Shown here piece after piece: positions 1 to 8,949 of a stretch of 37,930 bases of DNA; position 1 is the stretch's first letter; the number at the start of each line of letters is the position of its first letter. The stretch spans positions 1 through 37,930 of the forward strand of contig WFXH01000027.1 in NCBI GenBank assembly GCA_015490715.1, read 5' to 3'. Under the pieces are notes generated by a model. The model was not told the DNA's origin. It saw only the letters and a program-made list of their open reading frames with translations, and made no database searches. The position numbers and the translations under genes were made by a program. Origin of the DNA: Saprospiraceae bacterium (GTDB taxonomy: Bacteria > Bacteroidota > Bacteroidia > Chitinophagales > Saprospiraceae).

Positions 1-401
1 GCGGAGCTACAGCTCTTCTTCTTCTTGGCACAGCAGGCCTTTTTACCTCCGCCCTTGCAGACTTTCTTCGCCGTGCCCTTGGCATCGATGGTGATGCGCA
101 CTTCTTTGCCCTCCTTGTCGAGGACGGGCACGAACTTCTTGCGCTCGACATCGTAGTTGAGTGGCGTGAGCGTGCCGTCGCCATTTTGACGGTAGTAGCT
201 GAAATTGCCCGTTTCGGCGCAGCGCTTGACGACGATATTGGGATCTTCGGCAGCAGCCTTTTGTTGCGGCGTCAGCTCATCCACTGCGTTGACTGCCTGG
301 ACGTCTTTGTCTTCTTTCATCTGCTTTTGCGCGTCGACCTGCGCCATGGTCATCGCGGCGCCGAAGATCAAGCCAGCCGTGAGGAGAATCCATTTTTTCA
401 T
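1..401 (-). CDS. Secreted protein with Cys/Lys-rich tail (partial)
   Basis: The frame opens at an ATG and runs off the left edge, leaving 133 visible residues. It starts MKKWILLTAGLIFGAAMTMA, a typical signal peptide with probable cleavage just before QVDAQ, so the product should be periplasmic or outside the cell. The mature part is a short acidic/Gln-rich stretch (about residues 20-55), a segment with one Cys (KRCAETGNF), a region with ordinary globular composition (about 65-105), then a tail of alternating Lys and Cys (KVCKGGGKKACCAKKKKSC). Five Cys in the last 22 visible residues suggest metal binding or disulphides; that is inference. It lies 86 bp downstream of argS on the same strand and may be cotranscribed or have its own promoter. 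I do not recognise the family. Confidence 0.7.
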   Translation of the reverse strand, partial: MKKWILLTAGLIFGAAMTMAQVDAQKQMKEDKDVQAVNAVDELTPQQKAAAEDPNIVVKRCAETGNFSYYRQNGDGTLTPLNYDVERKKFVPVLDKEGKEVRITIDAKGTAKKVCKGGGKKACCAKKKKSCSS

Positions 402-487
402 AGGTAGCAAATTTTTGTGACCAAGGTTACTTTTCCAACCAACGGCAAGTATACGCATTTTATTTTTAACTCGACAGACAATTTCTC

Positions 488-2347
488 CTACATACGCTCG
501 GGTACTTCCATGCCGAGCAAGTACATGCCGTCTTTGATGATCCGCGCTGTGGTGCGGCAGAGCTGCCATCGGAAGTGGCGCGCCTCTTCCGTCTCAGCTT
601 GGACAATGGGCTGTTCGTGATAAAATCGATGAAAGCTGCGGGCAAGCTGGTACAGGTAATTGGCCAGCACTGCGGGATTGTACTCTTCGGCGCTCTGTTG
701 GAGTGCTCTGGGGTATTCGAGCAGCTGCTTGATCAGGGCAATCTCCACCTCGACGGGCTCGTAGGTGCTGTCGTTCCCCATGTCTTCGTCTAAGGATACG
801 CCCAGCTTTCTCGCCACCCCGCAGATACGCACATAGGCATTCTGGATATAGGGCCCCGTCTGTCCCTGCAGGTCGATGGACTCTTCGGGGTTGAAGATCA
901 TCTTCTTTTTGGCGCCCACGCGCAGGATGGCGTACTTGAGCGCAGCCATGCCAATCGCTTCGTAGATGTGCTCCTTTTCCTCTTCGGGCAGCCCTTTGAG
1001 CTCGCCACGTCCTTCCGACTCCTGACGTGCAAGGTGCACGACCTCGTCCATCAGGTCGTCGGCATCGACCACAGTGCCTTCGCGCGATTTCATCCGCCCA
1101 TGGGGCAATTCGACCATGCCGTACGAGAGGTGATACAGCCCCTCTGCCGAAGGAAAGCCCAGCAACTTCAGTATGGCAAAGAGCGCCTGAAAGTGGTATT
1201 CCTGCTCATCGGCCACCACGTAAATCATCGCATCGGGCTGAAACTCCTCCTGCCGCAGATACGCGATGCCGATGTCTTGCGTCACGTACAACGAGGTGCC
1301 GTCCTTGCGCAACAAGACGCGCCTATCCAATCCCTGGGCGCTGAGGTCGACCACCACGGCGCCGTCGTCTTGCCGCTCGAAGAGGCCCTCCTTCAACCCC
1401 TGCAATACGTAGGCCTTGCCGAGTTGGTACACTTCCGACTCGTAGTACACCCTGTCGAAGTGGGCGTCGAGGCGTTGAAAGGTCTGCTCGATCCCTTCGA
1501 GGACCCATGCGTTGAGCTTCTGCCACAGGGCGCGCACTCCCAGATCGCCGGCCTCCCAGGCGCGGAGCATCTCCATCGCCTGGCGCGCTAAAGGGCTGTG
1601 TTGTTGGAAGTAGGTGTTTTTATAGCTTCGGAAAAACGCCTTTGGATCCTTGCCCTCACCATGTTGCCGATAGATACGTTGCGCCTCCTCGCTCTGCTGC
1701 CATTGCTCATACTCTTCCTCAAACTTTTGCGAAAACAGCACGTAGAAGTCGCCCACCAGCTTATCGCCCTTGATGGGAGGACGATAGTCGTTGGGGCCCT
1801 TGCCCTGTCCCCACCGCTGCCACGAGAGCATACTCTTGCAGATGGCAATACCGCGATCGTTGACGACCTGGGTAGTGCGCACGCGCCACCCTTGCGATTG
1901 CAAGATGCGGCTGATGGCCACACCCAGCACGATATTGCGTATATGTCCTAAATGAAGGGGCTTGTTGGTGTTGGGACTGGCGTATTCCACCAGGGCGAGT
2001 TTGCCGCTTTCGGGCCGATGGCCGTACTGCGGCGTTTGAGCAATGGTATAAAATTGTGCGCGCCATGCTGCAGGACTGAGGTAAATGTTGAGAAAGCCCT
2101 TGACGGCCTCGTGCCTTTCGATCTCTTCGAAATGGCTGCTGAGGTACTCGCCCAGCGCACGGCCTATGTCCTCTGGCGACTGTCGAAGCACACCCGCCAG
2201 AGGGAACACGTAGACGGTAAAATCGCCCTTGTCGGCCTCGTGATTGAGGGTTATGCGGAGTTTTATTTTGTTCGGATCTGTATGAAATCGTTGTTCGACG
2301 GCACGGTGCACCATTTCATACAGCCAAGCAGGCGCGGATTCTTTCAT
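488..2347 (-). CDS. argS: Arginyl-tRNA synthetase
   Basis: Class I aminoacyl-tRNA synthetase that charges tRNA-Arg with arginine using ATP, in the cytosol. The 619-residue length is close to the usual ArgS size. In order it has the ArgS-type N-terminal tRNA-binding domain (about 1-95), the HIGH signature as HLGH at 132-135 after the conserved ASPNTNKP, a KMSKS-loop equivalent MKSREG at 419-424, and a C-terminal DALR anticodon-binding helical domain (about 490-619). It is third in a same-strand run after rel and the Fur-family gene, 33 bp behind the latter, so cotranscription is likely. The first 70 bases of the gene contain a perfect 11-bp inverted repeat (see the separate entry). Identification is secure. 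Confidence 0.97.
   Translation of the reverse strand: MKESAPAWLYEMVHRAVEQRFHTDPNKIKLRITLNHEADKGDFTVYVFPLAGVLRQSPEDIGRALGEYLSSHFEEIERHEAVKGFLNIYLSPAAWRAQFYTIAQTPQYGHRPESGKLALVEYASPNTNKPLHLGHIRNIVLGVAISRILQSQGWRVRTTQVVNDRGIAICKSMLSWQRWGQGKGPNDYRPPIKGDKLVGDFYVLFSQKFEEEYEQWQQSEEAQRIYRQHGEGKDPKAFFRSYKNTYFQQHSPLARQAMEMLRAWEAGDLGVRALWQKLNAWVLEGIEQTFQRLDAHFDRVYYESEVYQLGKAYVLQGLKEGLFERQDDGAVVVDLSAQGLDRRVLLRKDGTSLYVTQDIGIAYLRQEEFQPDAMIYVVADEQEYHFQALFAILKLLGFPSAEGLYHLSYGMVELPHGRMKSREGTVVDADDLMDEVVHLARQESEGRGELKGLPEEEKEHIYEAIGMAALKYAILRVGAKKKMIFNPEESIDLQGQTGPYIQNAYVRICGVARKLGVSLDEDMGNDSTYEPVEVEIALIKQLLEYPRALQQSAEEYNPAVLANYLYQLARSFHRFYHEQPIVQAETEEARHFRWQLCRTTARIIKDGMYLLGMEVPERM
2278..2323. repeat. 11-bp inverted repeat inside the argS 5' end
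   Basis: CTGTATGAAAT at 2278-2288 and its exact complement ATTTCATACAG at 2313-2323 are separated by 24 bp. Both arms carry the recurring TATGAAATSG word found elsewhere in the window. The repeat lies about 25-70 bases into argS. It could form a hairpin in the argS mRNA or bind a dimeric protein; neither is shown. Confidence 0.6.
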
Positions 2348-2380
2348 GGTCGAATGCGGTTTTTCGATGGAGGGGCAAAG

Positions 2381-2863
2381 TTACGACGCCTGCGTCGATT
2401 GGACGGATGGGCGGTGTGGACAGTGGGACTTTCGGCAACGCACGTAGATGAGTAGGGCGTGGTGGTGCACCTCGAAGTCATAGGCCTCTTCGATGTGGCT
2501 GAAGATCTCCTGCAGGGCGGGATCGCAAAATTCGACGATGCGCCCGCAGTCTTGGCAAAGCATATGGTCGTGTTGGTATCGGCCGAGAGCCTTTTCGTAG
2601 ACGGTCTTGCCCGTGTCGAATCGGTGCGCCAACACCAGACCCGCACGGCTGAGGAGTTCTAAAGTGTTGTAGACGGTGGCGAGGCTGAGTCCGGGATGCC
2701 GCTCCTGGAGCACCTCGTGAAGCTTGGCCGCTTCGATGTGGCCGTTGTGGGCATAGATGGCTTCAAGTACTGCCATGCGCTCGGGCGTCTTCTTGAGCTT
2801 TTGGGCCTTGAGAAAGGCTTCGAAGCGCCGGAGAGCCTGCTGCAGCGTGGATTCGTCGGGCAT
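2381..2863 (-). CDS. Fur-family transcriptional regulator
   Basis: Metal- or peroxide-responsive DNA-binding repressor of the Fur/PerR/Zur family, 160 residues. The N-terminal winged helix (about 10-85) carries the family pattern LSLATVYNTLELLSRAGLV. The dimerisation domain has the metal cluster HDHMLCQDC (98-106) and a second Cys pair, CRKSHC (143-148), giving a CxxC + CxxxxC structural zinc site, with the HHH run at 133-135 as further ligands. The sequence does not show whether it senses iron, zinc or peroxide. It begins 10 bp after the rel stop codon and precedes argS by 33 bp, so it is probably expressed from the rel promoter. That would couple a metal/redox regulator to the stringent-response gene. 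Confidence 0.93.
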   Translation of the reverse strand: MPDESTLQQALRRFEAFLKAQKLKKTPERMAVLEAIYAHNGHIEAAKLHEVLQERHPGLSLATVYNTLELLSRAGLVLAHRFDTGKTVYEKALGRYQHDHMLCQDCGRIVEFCDPALQEIFSHIEEAYDFEVHHHALLIYVRCRKSHCPHRPSVQSTQAS

Positions 2864-2873
2864 GGACGAGGGT

Positions 2874-5105
2874 TTAAATGCGCGTCACGTTGGTCACGCC
2901 CTTGACTTGGGAGAGCTTGCGCATGACGACTTCGAGTTGGTCTTTGTTTTTGACCACTACGCTGAGCTTGCCAGTGAAGTAGCCCTCGCGCCCTTCGATG
3001 TTGAGCGAGCGTATGTTGAGCCCCAGCTCGTTGGATATCGTGTTGGTGATGCGCTGGATGACGCCCGGGCCGTCGTCGATGCCGTTGAGCTGGAGGTCGA
3101 CGACAAACTCGCGATCGAGGACGACGTGCCACTCGGCCTTCAGGGCGCGATAGCCAAACTTGGCGAGCATGTTGGTAGCATTGGGACAGGTATAGCGGTG
3201 GATCTTAAACTCCTTGTTTTTCGTCACGTAGGCAAAGACATTGTCGCCCGGCACGGGATTACAACAGCTGGCTAAGGTGTACTTGTACTTCGAAGCGGGC
3301 TCGCCATCGATGTACAGCGTCTGCGGCATGAGGGCCTCGCCATTCGAACTCAGTGTAACGCGCCTGGCATCTTTCTTCTCGCTGGCAGGACCGCTCGGCT
3401 CCCTGTACTTGAGGCTGCCGTGTTCGATATCGAAGTCCTTGAGTACCTCATTGAGGTCGACCTTTTCCTGTGCCAGTAGGTAGTATAGATCAGCTCTGGA
3501 GCTCAGCTTGAGATGCTTGACCAGGACGTCGACGTTTTCCTCGAAGTCGAGTTTGAGCTTGCGAAACTTCCGGAGGAGTTTTTCCTTGCCGCTTTCGCCG
3601 AGCTTTTTGCGCTCTTCCTTCATGGCGGCGCGTATTTTGGAGCGCGCCTTGCCCGTGATGACCATGTTGAGCCATGATTCGCTCGGCTTTTGGTTGCGAG
3701 AGGTGATGACTTCCACCTGGTCACCACTCTTGAGGCGATAGCCCATGGGCACGATGCGGTTGTTGACCTTGATGGAGTGGGCGTGGTAGCCCACTTCGGA
3801 GTGGATGGCAAAGGCAAAGTCGAGCGCCGTAGCGCCCTTGGGCAGTACGATCATGTCGCCGCGCGGTGTGTAGACGTATACCTCCTCGCGGAACAAGCTC
3901 GTCTTGAAGTCGGTGATAAACTCCAGGGCATTGGAATTGGTGTTTTCGAGCAGCTCACGTATGGAGTCAAACCACTTGTCGAATACGCTGTCGCCGCTGA
4001 CCCCCTTGTACTTCCAGTGTGCAGCAAAGCCCTTCTCTGCAATTTCGTTCATGCGCGTGGTGCGTATCTGCACCTCCACGTATTTGCCCTCCGGGCCGAT
4101 GACCGTGGTGTGGAGCGATTCGTAGCCGTTGGACTTAGGCGTGGTAATCCAATCCTTCAGCCGCTCGGGAATGGGGCGATATACATCGGTGACGATGGAA
4201 TACACCTCCCAGCAGGCGGACTTTTCGCGCTCTCGGGGCACGTCGACGATGATGCGTATGGCAAAGAGATCGTAGATTTCCTCAAAGCTGACCTTCTTGG
4301 TCTTGATCTTATTGAGTATGGAGGAGATAGACTTGGCGCGGCCGAAGATTTCAAACTTCAGTCCCGTCTCCTTGAGCCGCTTCTTAATCGGACGTATGAA
4401 GCGCCGAATGTAGTTTTCGCGCTCGGCTTTGGTCTCGCGCAGCTTGCGCTTGATGAGCTCGTAGTTGTCGGGTTCGGTGATTTTGAGGCAGATGTCTTGC
4501 AGTTCGGTGCGGATGTTGTACAGGCCGAGCCGATGGGCCAACGGGGCGTAGATGAAATTGGTCTCAGCGGCAATCTTGAGTTTTTTGTGCTGGGGCATTA
4601 CATCAATAGTGCGCAGGTTGTGCAGTCGGTCGGCTATTTTGATGAGCACGACGCGCACGTCGTCGAGCAAGGTGCTGAGCACCTTCTTGTAGTTTTCGGC
4701 CTGGGGGCTTTCGACGTTGTACAGGCCGTCGAGTTTGGTCAAGCCGTCGACGATTTTACCTACGCGCGGGCCAAAGAGCTGATGCACTTCTTCCGAAGTC
4801 ACTTCGGTATCTTCGACGATGTCGTGGAGGATGGCTGCCGTGATGGCGGTGGGTCCTAAGCCGATCTCGCGTTTGCAGATGATGGCCACTTCGAGGGGAT
4901 GGGTGACATACGGTTCACCACTTTTGCGCCGCTGGTGGGCGTGCGCATGGTAGGCGAGCTTGTACGCCCGCTTGATCATCTGACGATCCTCCTCATTGAG
5001 CTCGTGATAGCGAATGGCGCGCTTGAGCCGCCGCCAAACCGATTCGATCAGGCGGTGATCCTCCTCCGAATACACGCGTGAAGTCGTCTCCACCGGCAAG
5101 GTCAT
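2874..5105 (-). CDS. rel: Bifunctional (p)ppGpp synthetase/hydrolase (Rel/SpoT)
   Basis: Makes and degrades the alarmone (p)ppGpp in response to starvation. The 743 residues show the full RSH layout: an HD hydrolase domain with HDIVED at 94-99 (intact, so hydrolysis is expected), a synthetase domain (about 250-365) with GRAKSISS, EIYDLFAIRII and the substrate loop TTPKSNGYESLH, a TGS domain (about 408-470), a zinc-finger-like segment with the adjacent Cys pair ASCCNPVPGD (about 615-660), and a C-terminal ACT domain (about 665-743). Because both catalytic domains look intact, I call it a bifunctional Rel rather than a monofunctional RelA. It is first in a minus-strand run with the Fur-family gene and argS. 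A good Bacteroidota promoter lies 84 bp upstream of the start. Confidence 0.97.
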   Translation of the reverse strand: MTLPVETTSRVYSEEDHRLIESVWRRLKRAIRYHELNEEDRQMIKRAYKLAYHAHAHQRRKSGEPYVTHPLEVAIICKREIGLGPTAITAAILHDIVEDTEVTSEEVHQLFGPRVGKIVDGLTKLDGLYNVESPQAENYKKVLSTLLDDVRVVLIKIADRLHNLRTIDVMPQHKKLKIAAETNFIYAPLAHRLGLYNIRTELQDICLKITEPDNYELIKRKLRETKAERENYIRRFIRPIKKRLKETGLKFEIFGRAKSISSILNKIKTKKVSFEEIYDLFAIRIIVDVPREREKSACWEVYSIVTDVYRPIPERLKDWITTPKSNGYESLHTTVIGPEGKYVEVQIRTTRMNEIAEKGFAAHWKYKGVSGDSVFDKWFDSIRELLENTNSNALEFITDFKTSLFREEVYVYTPRGDMIVLPKGATALDFAFAIHSEVGYHAHSIKVNNRIVPMGYRLKSGDQVEVITSRNQKPSESWLNMVITGKARSKIRAAMKEERKKLGESGKEKLLRKFRKLKLDFEENVDVLVKHLKLSSRADLYYLLAQEKVDLNEVLKDFDIEHGSLKYREPSGPASEKKDARRVTLSSNGEALMPQTLYIDGEPASKYKYTLASCCNPVPGDNVFAYVTKNKEFKIHRYTCPNATNMLAKFGYRALKAEWHVVLDREFVVDLQLNGIDDGPGVIQRITNTISNELGLNIRSLNIEGREGYFTGKLSVVVKNKDQLEVVMRKLSQVKGVTNVTRI

Positions 5106-5140
5106 ACCTGCCCAGATTTATTGCGACCTCCTTCCCTGCA

Positions 5141-5170
5141 CCATTTCATCACGAAAAGCACGATTTTATA
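5141..5170 (-). repeat. Tandem copies of the recurring word in the rel leader
   Basis: On the minus strand TATAAAATCG (5161-5170) and GATGAAATGG (5141-5150) lie in the same orientation, 20 bp apart start to start, about two helical turns. Both are followed by TGC. They fall between the predicted rel transcription start (about 5182) and the rel start codon, so they would be in the untranslated leader. Confidence 0.5.
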
Positions 5171-5188
5171 CCCATTTACTCCAAATGA

Positions 5189-5196
5189 CAAATATA
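5189..5196 (-). promoter_or_regulatory. Bacteroidota-type promoter of the rel operon
   Basis: The minus strand reads TATATTTG, a perfect match to the -7 consensus TAnnTTTG. A TTG (-33 element) lies exactly 20 bp upstream at 5217-5219. Predicted start of transcription is about 5182, leaving a leader of about 77 nt before the rel ATG. Confidence 0.7.
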
Positions 5197-5296
5197 CGAA
5201 AATGTTTTTATCGACACAAGCTAAAAGCCCTACAAATTTTATGCAAACGGCCATTACAGAGGTGTCGGAGATAGAAGCACTGTCTTCAGCTATCTG

Positions 5297-5304
5297 TATC
5301 TTTA
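5297..5304 (+). promoter_or_regulatory. Possible promoter of coaX
   Basis: TATCTTTA matches seven of eight positions of the TAnnTTTG -7 element and lies 20 bp before the coaX start codon. No -33 TTG is seen at the right distance, so this is tentative. Confidence 0.35.
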
Positions 5305-5323
5305 TCGCAGCAAAACGAAAGCG

Positions 5324-6130
5324 ATGTCTGTGCACATAGCTGTCGACTTAGGCAACAGTACGTGCGTGCTGGCGAGCTTTGACGCCGTCGGGCAGCGCAA
5401 CATTGTGCACTTTGCCACTTCCGATATCCTAGCGGGCAAGGCCACCTGGGAGAAGATGGTACGCAGCGTGTTGGGCGACCGGACCGCAATGAAGGGCGAT
5501 GTCATCATCAGCTCGGTACACCCCAGGGCACTTGACGTACTCTTATCGCAAATGTATCGGCACGACGTGCAAATCTTCCTGCTCGATAGGCGCACCTACC
5601 CCTGTTTGCCCATCGATGTGCTCAACCCGGAGGAGATCGGTGCTGATTTAGTGGCATCGGCGCTCTATGCCTATGAATTAGAAAAGACGCATTGGCTCAT
5701 CGTCGGCATGGGCACGGCGTTGACCTTTACCCTTCTGGATGCCACAGGAGCCATCCGCGGGGTCAACATTGCGCCGGGCGCCATCCTTTCGCTCGACATT
5801 CTGGCCAACCAAACGGCCCTATTGCCCAAGGTAACACTGGAGGAAACGACTCACCGCTTTGGGCGCCACACTCAGGAGGCCATCATCAACGGGGTGATTG
5901 GAGGCATCATCGGAAGTGTGCACTATCACTACCAACAAGCGAGTGCTGAGCTCGGCACAGCTCCGCAAATGCTCCTCACCGGCGGCTATGCAGACTTTTT
6001 CTCGCCACGCGTTGCCCCGCCTCACCGCATCGAGCAATACGCCGTCATCGGCGGATTGATTCACGCTTACCGATACCTCCGCAGCCGTCCCTGTGAAGCT
6101 AAGCACCGTAGGCTTGAGAAAGCGAAGTGA
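5324..6130 (+). CDS. coaX: Type III pantothenate kinase (divergent)
   Basis: Phosphorylates pantothenate with ATP, the first committed step of coenzyme A synthesis. The 268 residues show the acetate/sugar-kinase-fold signatures of CoaX: phosphate-1 motif DLGNST (8-13), the catalytic-Asp motif as GADLVASA (106-113), the phosphate-2 motif as GMGTALTF (128-135), and [12 protein letters not shown] (146-157). Two residues normally conserved in the family differ: the Arg of GxDR is Leu here, and the Asp before GT (DxGTA) is Gly. The presumed catalytic Asp of the GAD motif is present. Activity or cation dependence may therefore be altered (inference). Its 3' end overlaps convergent prfC by 32 bp. 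Confidence 0.82.
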   Translation: MSVHIAVDLGNSTCVLASFDAVGQRNIVHFATSDILAGKATWEKMVRSVLGDRTAMKGDVIISSVHPRALDVLLSQMYRHDVQIFLLDRRTYPCLPIDVLNPEEIGADLVASALYAYELEKTHWLIVGMGTALTFTLLDATGAIRGVNIAPGAILSLDILANQTALLPKVTLEETTHRFGRHTQEAIINGVIGGIIGSVHYHYQQASAELGTAPQMLLTGGYADFFSPRVAPPHRIEQYAVIGGLIHAYRYLRSRPCEAKHRRLEKAK

Positions 6131-7709
6131 CGTCTTCGTTGACCGTCTTCAGCTGCACCTTAGGGTGCTTTTCCCGTACGACTTTCAGCATCCACGGGCT
6201 TTCGGCCAAAAAGACCGGCTTGCCCTCCATGTCGTATGCAATGTGTCGAGATCGACGTTCGACAAACTCCCGGAGCGCTTCCTCGTCGTCGGCTTCGATC
6301 CACAGCGCCTTATAGGCCTTGAAGGGCTCGTAAGAGCACTGCGCTCCGTATTCGTGCTCGAGGCGATACTTGATGACGTCAAACTGCAAGGTACCCACAG
6401 TACCGATCAGCTTGCGACCGCCGTCTTTGAGCTCAAACAGCTGGGCCAAGCCCTCTTCCATGAGCTGACGCAGGCCCTTTTCGAACTGCTTAAACTTCAT
6501 GGGGTTATCGTTATTGATAAAGCGGAAGACCTCGGGAGAAAACCTCGGTATGCCCGTAAAATGGAGCACCTCCCCTTCGGTCAGGCTGTCGCCAATTTTG
6601 AAATTGCCCGTGTCGTAAAGTCCCACGATATCGCCGGGATAGGCCTCATCGATGACCGACTTTTTGGCGGCCATAAACATGGTGGGGTTGGCAAATTTGA
6701 GCTTGCGATCGCGCTGCACGTGGTAGTAATAGGTGTTGCGGCGAAAGGTGCCGGAGACGACGCGCACAAAGGCGATGCGGTCGCGGTGTTTGGGGTCGAT
6801 GTTGGCGTGGATCTTAAACACAAAGCCCGTAAACTTTTCTTCGTCGGGGTAGACGATGCGCTCGATGGCCGGTCGCGGCCGCGGCGGCGGAGCGTTGTCG
6901 ACGTAGCATTCGAGCAGTTCGCGCACGCCAAAATTGTTGAGCGCACTGCCAAAAAACACGGGAAAGAGCTCCGCCCGGCGATACCGCTCCCGATCGAAGG
7001 GGTCGTACACCCCACGCACCATCTGGAGCTCTTCGAGGAGCTCGTCGGTCGCTTCCCCACCGATGTGGGGCAAGAGTGCTTCCCGGTCGAGACTGCGTAT
7101 TTCGATCACCTTGTCGGTGTTTTTCCCACCGTGGGGCTCAAAGAGCAAGAGGCGCTCTTTGTACAAATCGTACACCCCCTGGAAGCGCTGTCCCATACCG
7201 ATGGGCCACGACAAGGGTACGACCTTGAGTTGGAGTTTTTGCTCGATTTCGTCGAGCAAGTCGAAGGGATCCTTCCCCTCGCGATCGAGCTTGTTGATAA
7301 ACACCATCATCGGAGTAGACCGCATGCGGCACACTTCGACGAGCTTTTCGGTCTGCTCTTCCACGCCCTTGGCCACATCGATGACGACGATGGCGCTGTC
7401 GACAGCAGAGAGCGTCCGGTATGTGTCTTCGGCAAAATCCTTATGGCCAGGCGTGTCGAGGATGTTGATCTTCAAATTGCGGTATTCGAAGGCCATCACC
7501 GACGTCGATACGGAAATGCCCCTCTGGCGTTCGATCTCCATAAAATCGGAGGTGACGTGGCGCTTAATCTTATTGGACTTCACCGCTCCCGCTATTTGGA
7601 TTGCTCCACCAAAGAGGAGGAGCTTTTCGGTCAGCGTCGTCTTGCCCGCATCGGGATGGCTGACGATGCCAAAGGTCCTGCGTCGCATCCATTCACTGTT
7701 GGTCGCCAT
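6099..7709 (-). CDS. prfC: Peptide chain release factor 3
   Basis: Translational GTPase that recycles release factors RF1/RF2 from the ribosome after peptide release. The 536 residues fit RF3. G1 is SHPDAGKT (17-24), switch I/G2 lies around the RGISVSTSV stretch (63-71), G3 is DTPGHKDF (85-92) and G4 is NKLD (139-142). The EF-G-like beta-barrel domains and the RF3 C-terminal domain follow, including [14 protein letters not shown]. The C terminus overlaps the 3' end of coaX by 32 bp on the opposite strand. A copy of the recurring word TATGAAATCG lies 22 bp upstream of the start codon, in sense orientation. A very long antisense reading frame opposite this gene is rejected below. Confidence 0.96.
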   Translation of the reverse strand: MATNSEWMRRRTFGIVSHPDAGKTTLTEKLLLFGGAIQIAGAVKSNKIKRHVTSDFMEIERQRGISVSTSVMAFEYRNLKINILDTPGHKDFAEDTYRTLSAVDSAIVVIDVAKGVEEQTEKLVEVCRMRSTPMMVFINKLDREGKDPFDLLDEIEQKLQLKVVPLSWPIGMGQRFQGVYDLYKERLLLFEPHGGKNTDKVIEIRSLDREALLPHIGGEATDELLEELQMVRGVYDPFDRERYRRAELFPVFFGSALNNFGVRELLECYVDNAPPPRPRPAIERIVYPDEEKFTGFVFKIHANIDPKHRDRIAFVRVVSGTFRRNTYYYHVQRDRKLKFANPTMFMAAKKSVIDEAYPGDIVGLYDTGNFKIGDSLTEGEVLHFTGIPRFSPEVFRFINNDNPMKFKQFEKGLRQLMEEGLAQLFELKDGGRKLIGTVGTLQFDVIKYRLEHEYGAQCSYEPFKAYKALWIEADDEEALREFVERRSRHIAYDMEGKPVFLAESPWMLKVVREKHPKVQLKTVNEDVTSLSQAYGA

Positions 7710-7808
7710 GATCGTGTTTTCTGTAGTTGGACGATTTCATACACGAAAGAGTATACGCCTGATGCGGAGATATGTTCATCCACGCGTGCGCAGCATCGCA
7801 GTGGCAGG

Positions 7809-8945
7809 TTATCGCTGGATTTGTCTGGAGATGACGAGTTTTTGTATTTCGGAAGTGCCTTCGCCAATGGTGCACAGCTTGGCGTCGCGGTAGAATTTTT
7901 CGACGGGGTATTCGCGGGTATAGCCATAGCCGCCGTGGATTTGGACGGCGTCTTCGGCGATGCGCACGGCCATTTCGGAGGCGAAGTACTTGGCCATTGC
8001 CGAGTGGAGGGTCACGCGTTGGCCAGTGTTTTTGAGATGGGCTGCCTTGCGTATGAGGCCTTCGGCTGCTTCGATGAGGGTGGCCATGCGCGCCAGCTTG
8101 AAGGACACTGCCTGAAAGTCGATGATGGGCTGGCCAAATTGTTCGCGTTCCTGGGCGTACTGCACCGAGGCCTCGTAGGCCCCTTTGGCGATGCCGAGGG
8201 CTAGAGCCGCAATGGAGATACGGCCGCCGTCGAGCACCTTCATCGCCTGAATAAAACCCATCCCCTCTTCGCCGATGCGGTTTTCGACGGGCACCTTACA
8301 GCCTTCGAAGAGCACTTGAGCCGTTTCGCTTGCGCGCATGCCGAGTTTGTCCTCTTTTTTGCCGGGGATGAGCCCAGGCGTGCCCTTCTCGACGATGAAG
8401 GCGCTGATGCCGTGCTTGTCGAGCAGCTCTCCGGTACGGGCCACAACTACGTAGACATCGGCCGAAATGCCGTGCGTGATAAAATTTTTCACCCCGTCGA
8501 TGCGGTAATAATCGCCCTCGCGCACCGCCACACACCGCATGCGCATAGCATCACTGCCCGTGCCGGGTTCGGTAAGTGCCCAAGCGCCGATCCACTTGCC
8601 CGAAGCCAGGCCCGGCAGATAGCGCCGCTTTTGGTCTTCGCTGCCAAATTCGAAAATGTGGTTGGTACACAGTGAGTTGTGCGCGGCAACGGAAAGCCCT
8701 ATGGAAGGATCCGTACGCGAAAGCACATCGATGATGCTGACATACTCCTGATAACCGAGGCCAGCCCCTCCGTACTCCTCGGGTACGAGCACACCCATAA
8801 AGCCGATCTCACCGAGCGCTTCAAAGAGTTCTCTCGGAAAATGCTGTCGCTCGTCCCAATCGCGCACGTGCGGAGCAATGGCTGTACGCGCAAAATCCGC
8901 GGCTGCCTGCTCAATCATTCGCAATTCCTCTACCTGCATGATCAT
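7809..8945 (-). CDS. Acyl-CoA dehydrogenase
   Basis: FAD-dependent dehydrogenase making the alpha-beta double bond in acyl-CoA thioesters, as in fatty-acid or branched-chain amino-acid degradation. The 378 residues have the standard order: N-terminal helical domain (about 1-115), middle beta domain with [12 protein letters not shown] (FAD and substrate contacts), and a C-terminal helical domain with [13 protein letters not shown] and the catalytic Glu in GEGTSEIQ (about residue 362), the position used by short-chain/butyryl-CoA-type enzymes. I chose the ATG at 8945; an in-frame GTG lies one codon upstream and another ATG at 8939. It begins 4 bp after the stop of the pRiA4b-like gene, so the two are probably cotranscribed. 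Chain-length preference cannot be read from sequence. Confidence 0.95.
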   Translation of the reverse strand: MIMQVEELRMIEQAAADFARTAIAPHVRDWDERQHFPRELFEALGEIGFMGVLVPEEYGGAGLGYQEYVSIIDVLSRTDPSIGLSVAAHNSLCTNHIFEFGSEDQKRRYLPGLASGKWIGAWALTEPGTGSDAMRMRCVAVREGDYYRIDGVKNFITHGISADVYVVVARTGELLDKHGISAFIVEKGTPGLIPGKKEDKLGMRASETAQVLFEGCKVPVENRIGEEGMGFIQAMKVLDGGRISIAALALGIAKGAYEASVQYAQEREQFGQPIIDFQAVSFKLARMATLIEAAEGLIRKAAHLKNTGQRVTLHSAMAKYFASEMAVRIAEDAVQIHGGYGYTREYPVEKFYRDAKLCTIGEGTSEIQKLVISRQIQR

Positions 8946-8949
8946 CACT

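Noticed and set aside
3690-4859. A 389-codon open frame on the plus strand opposite rel
   Set aside because: Antisense to a secure gene; composition is that of a reverse-frame artefact in a C3-rich genome.
6093-8204. A 703-codon open frame on the plus strand opposite prfC and the acyl-CoA dehydrogenase
   Set aside because: It is antisense to two well-recognised genes, has no motif I recognise, and has the His/Val/Gly/Asp-rich composition expected from reading the reverse of C-ending codons.
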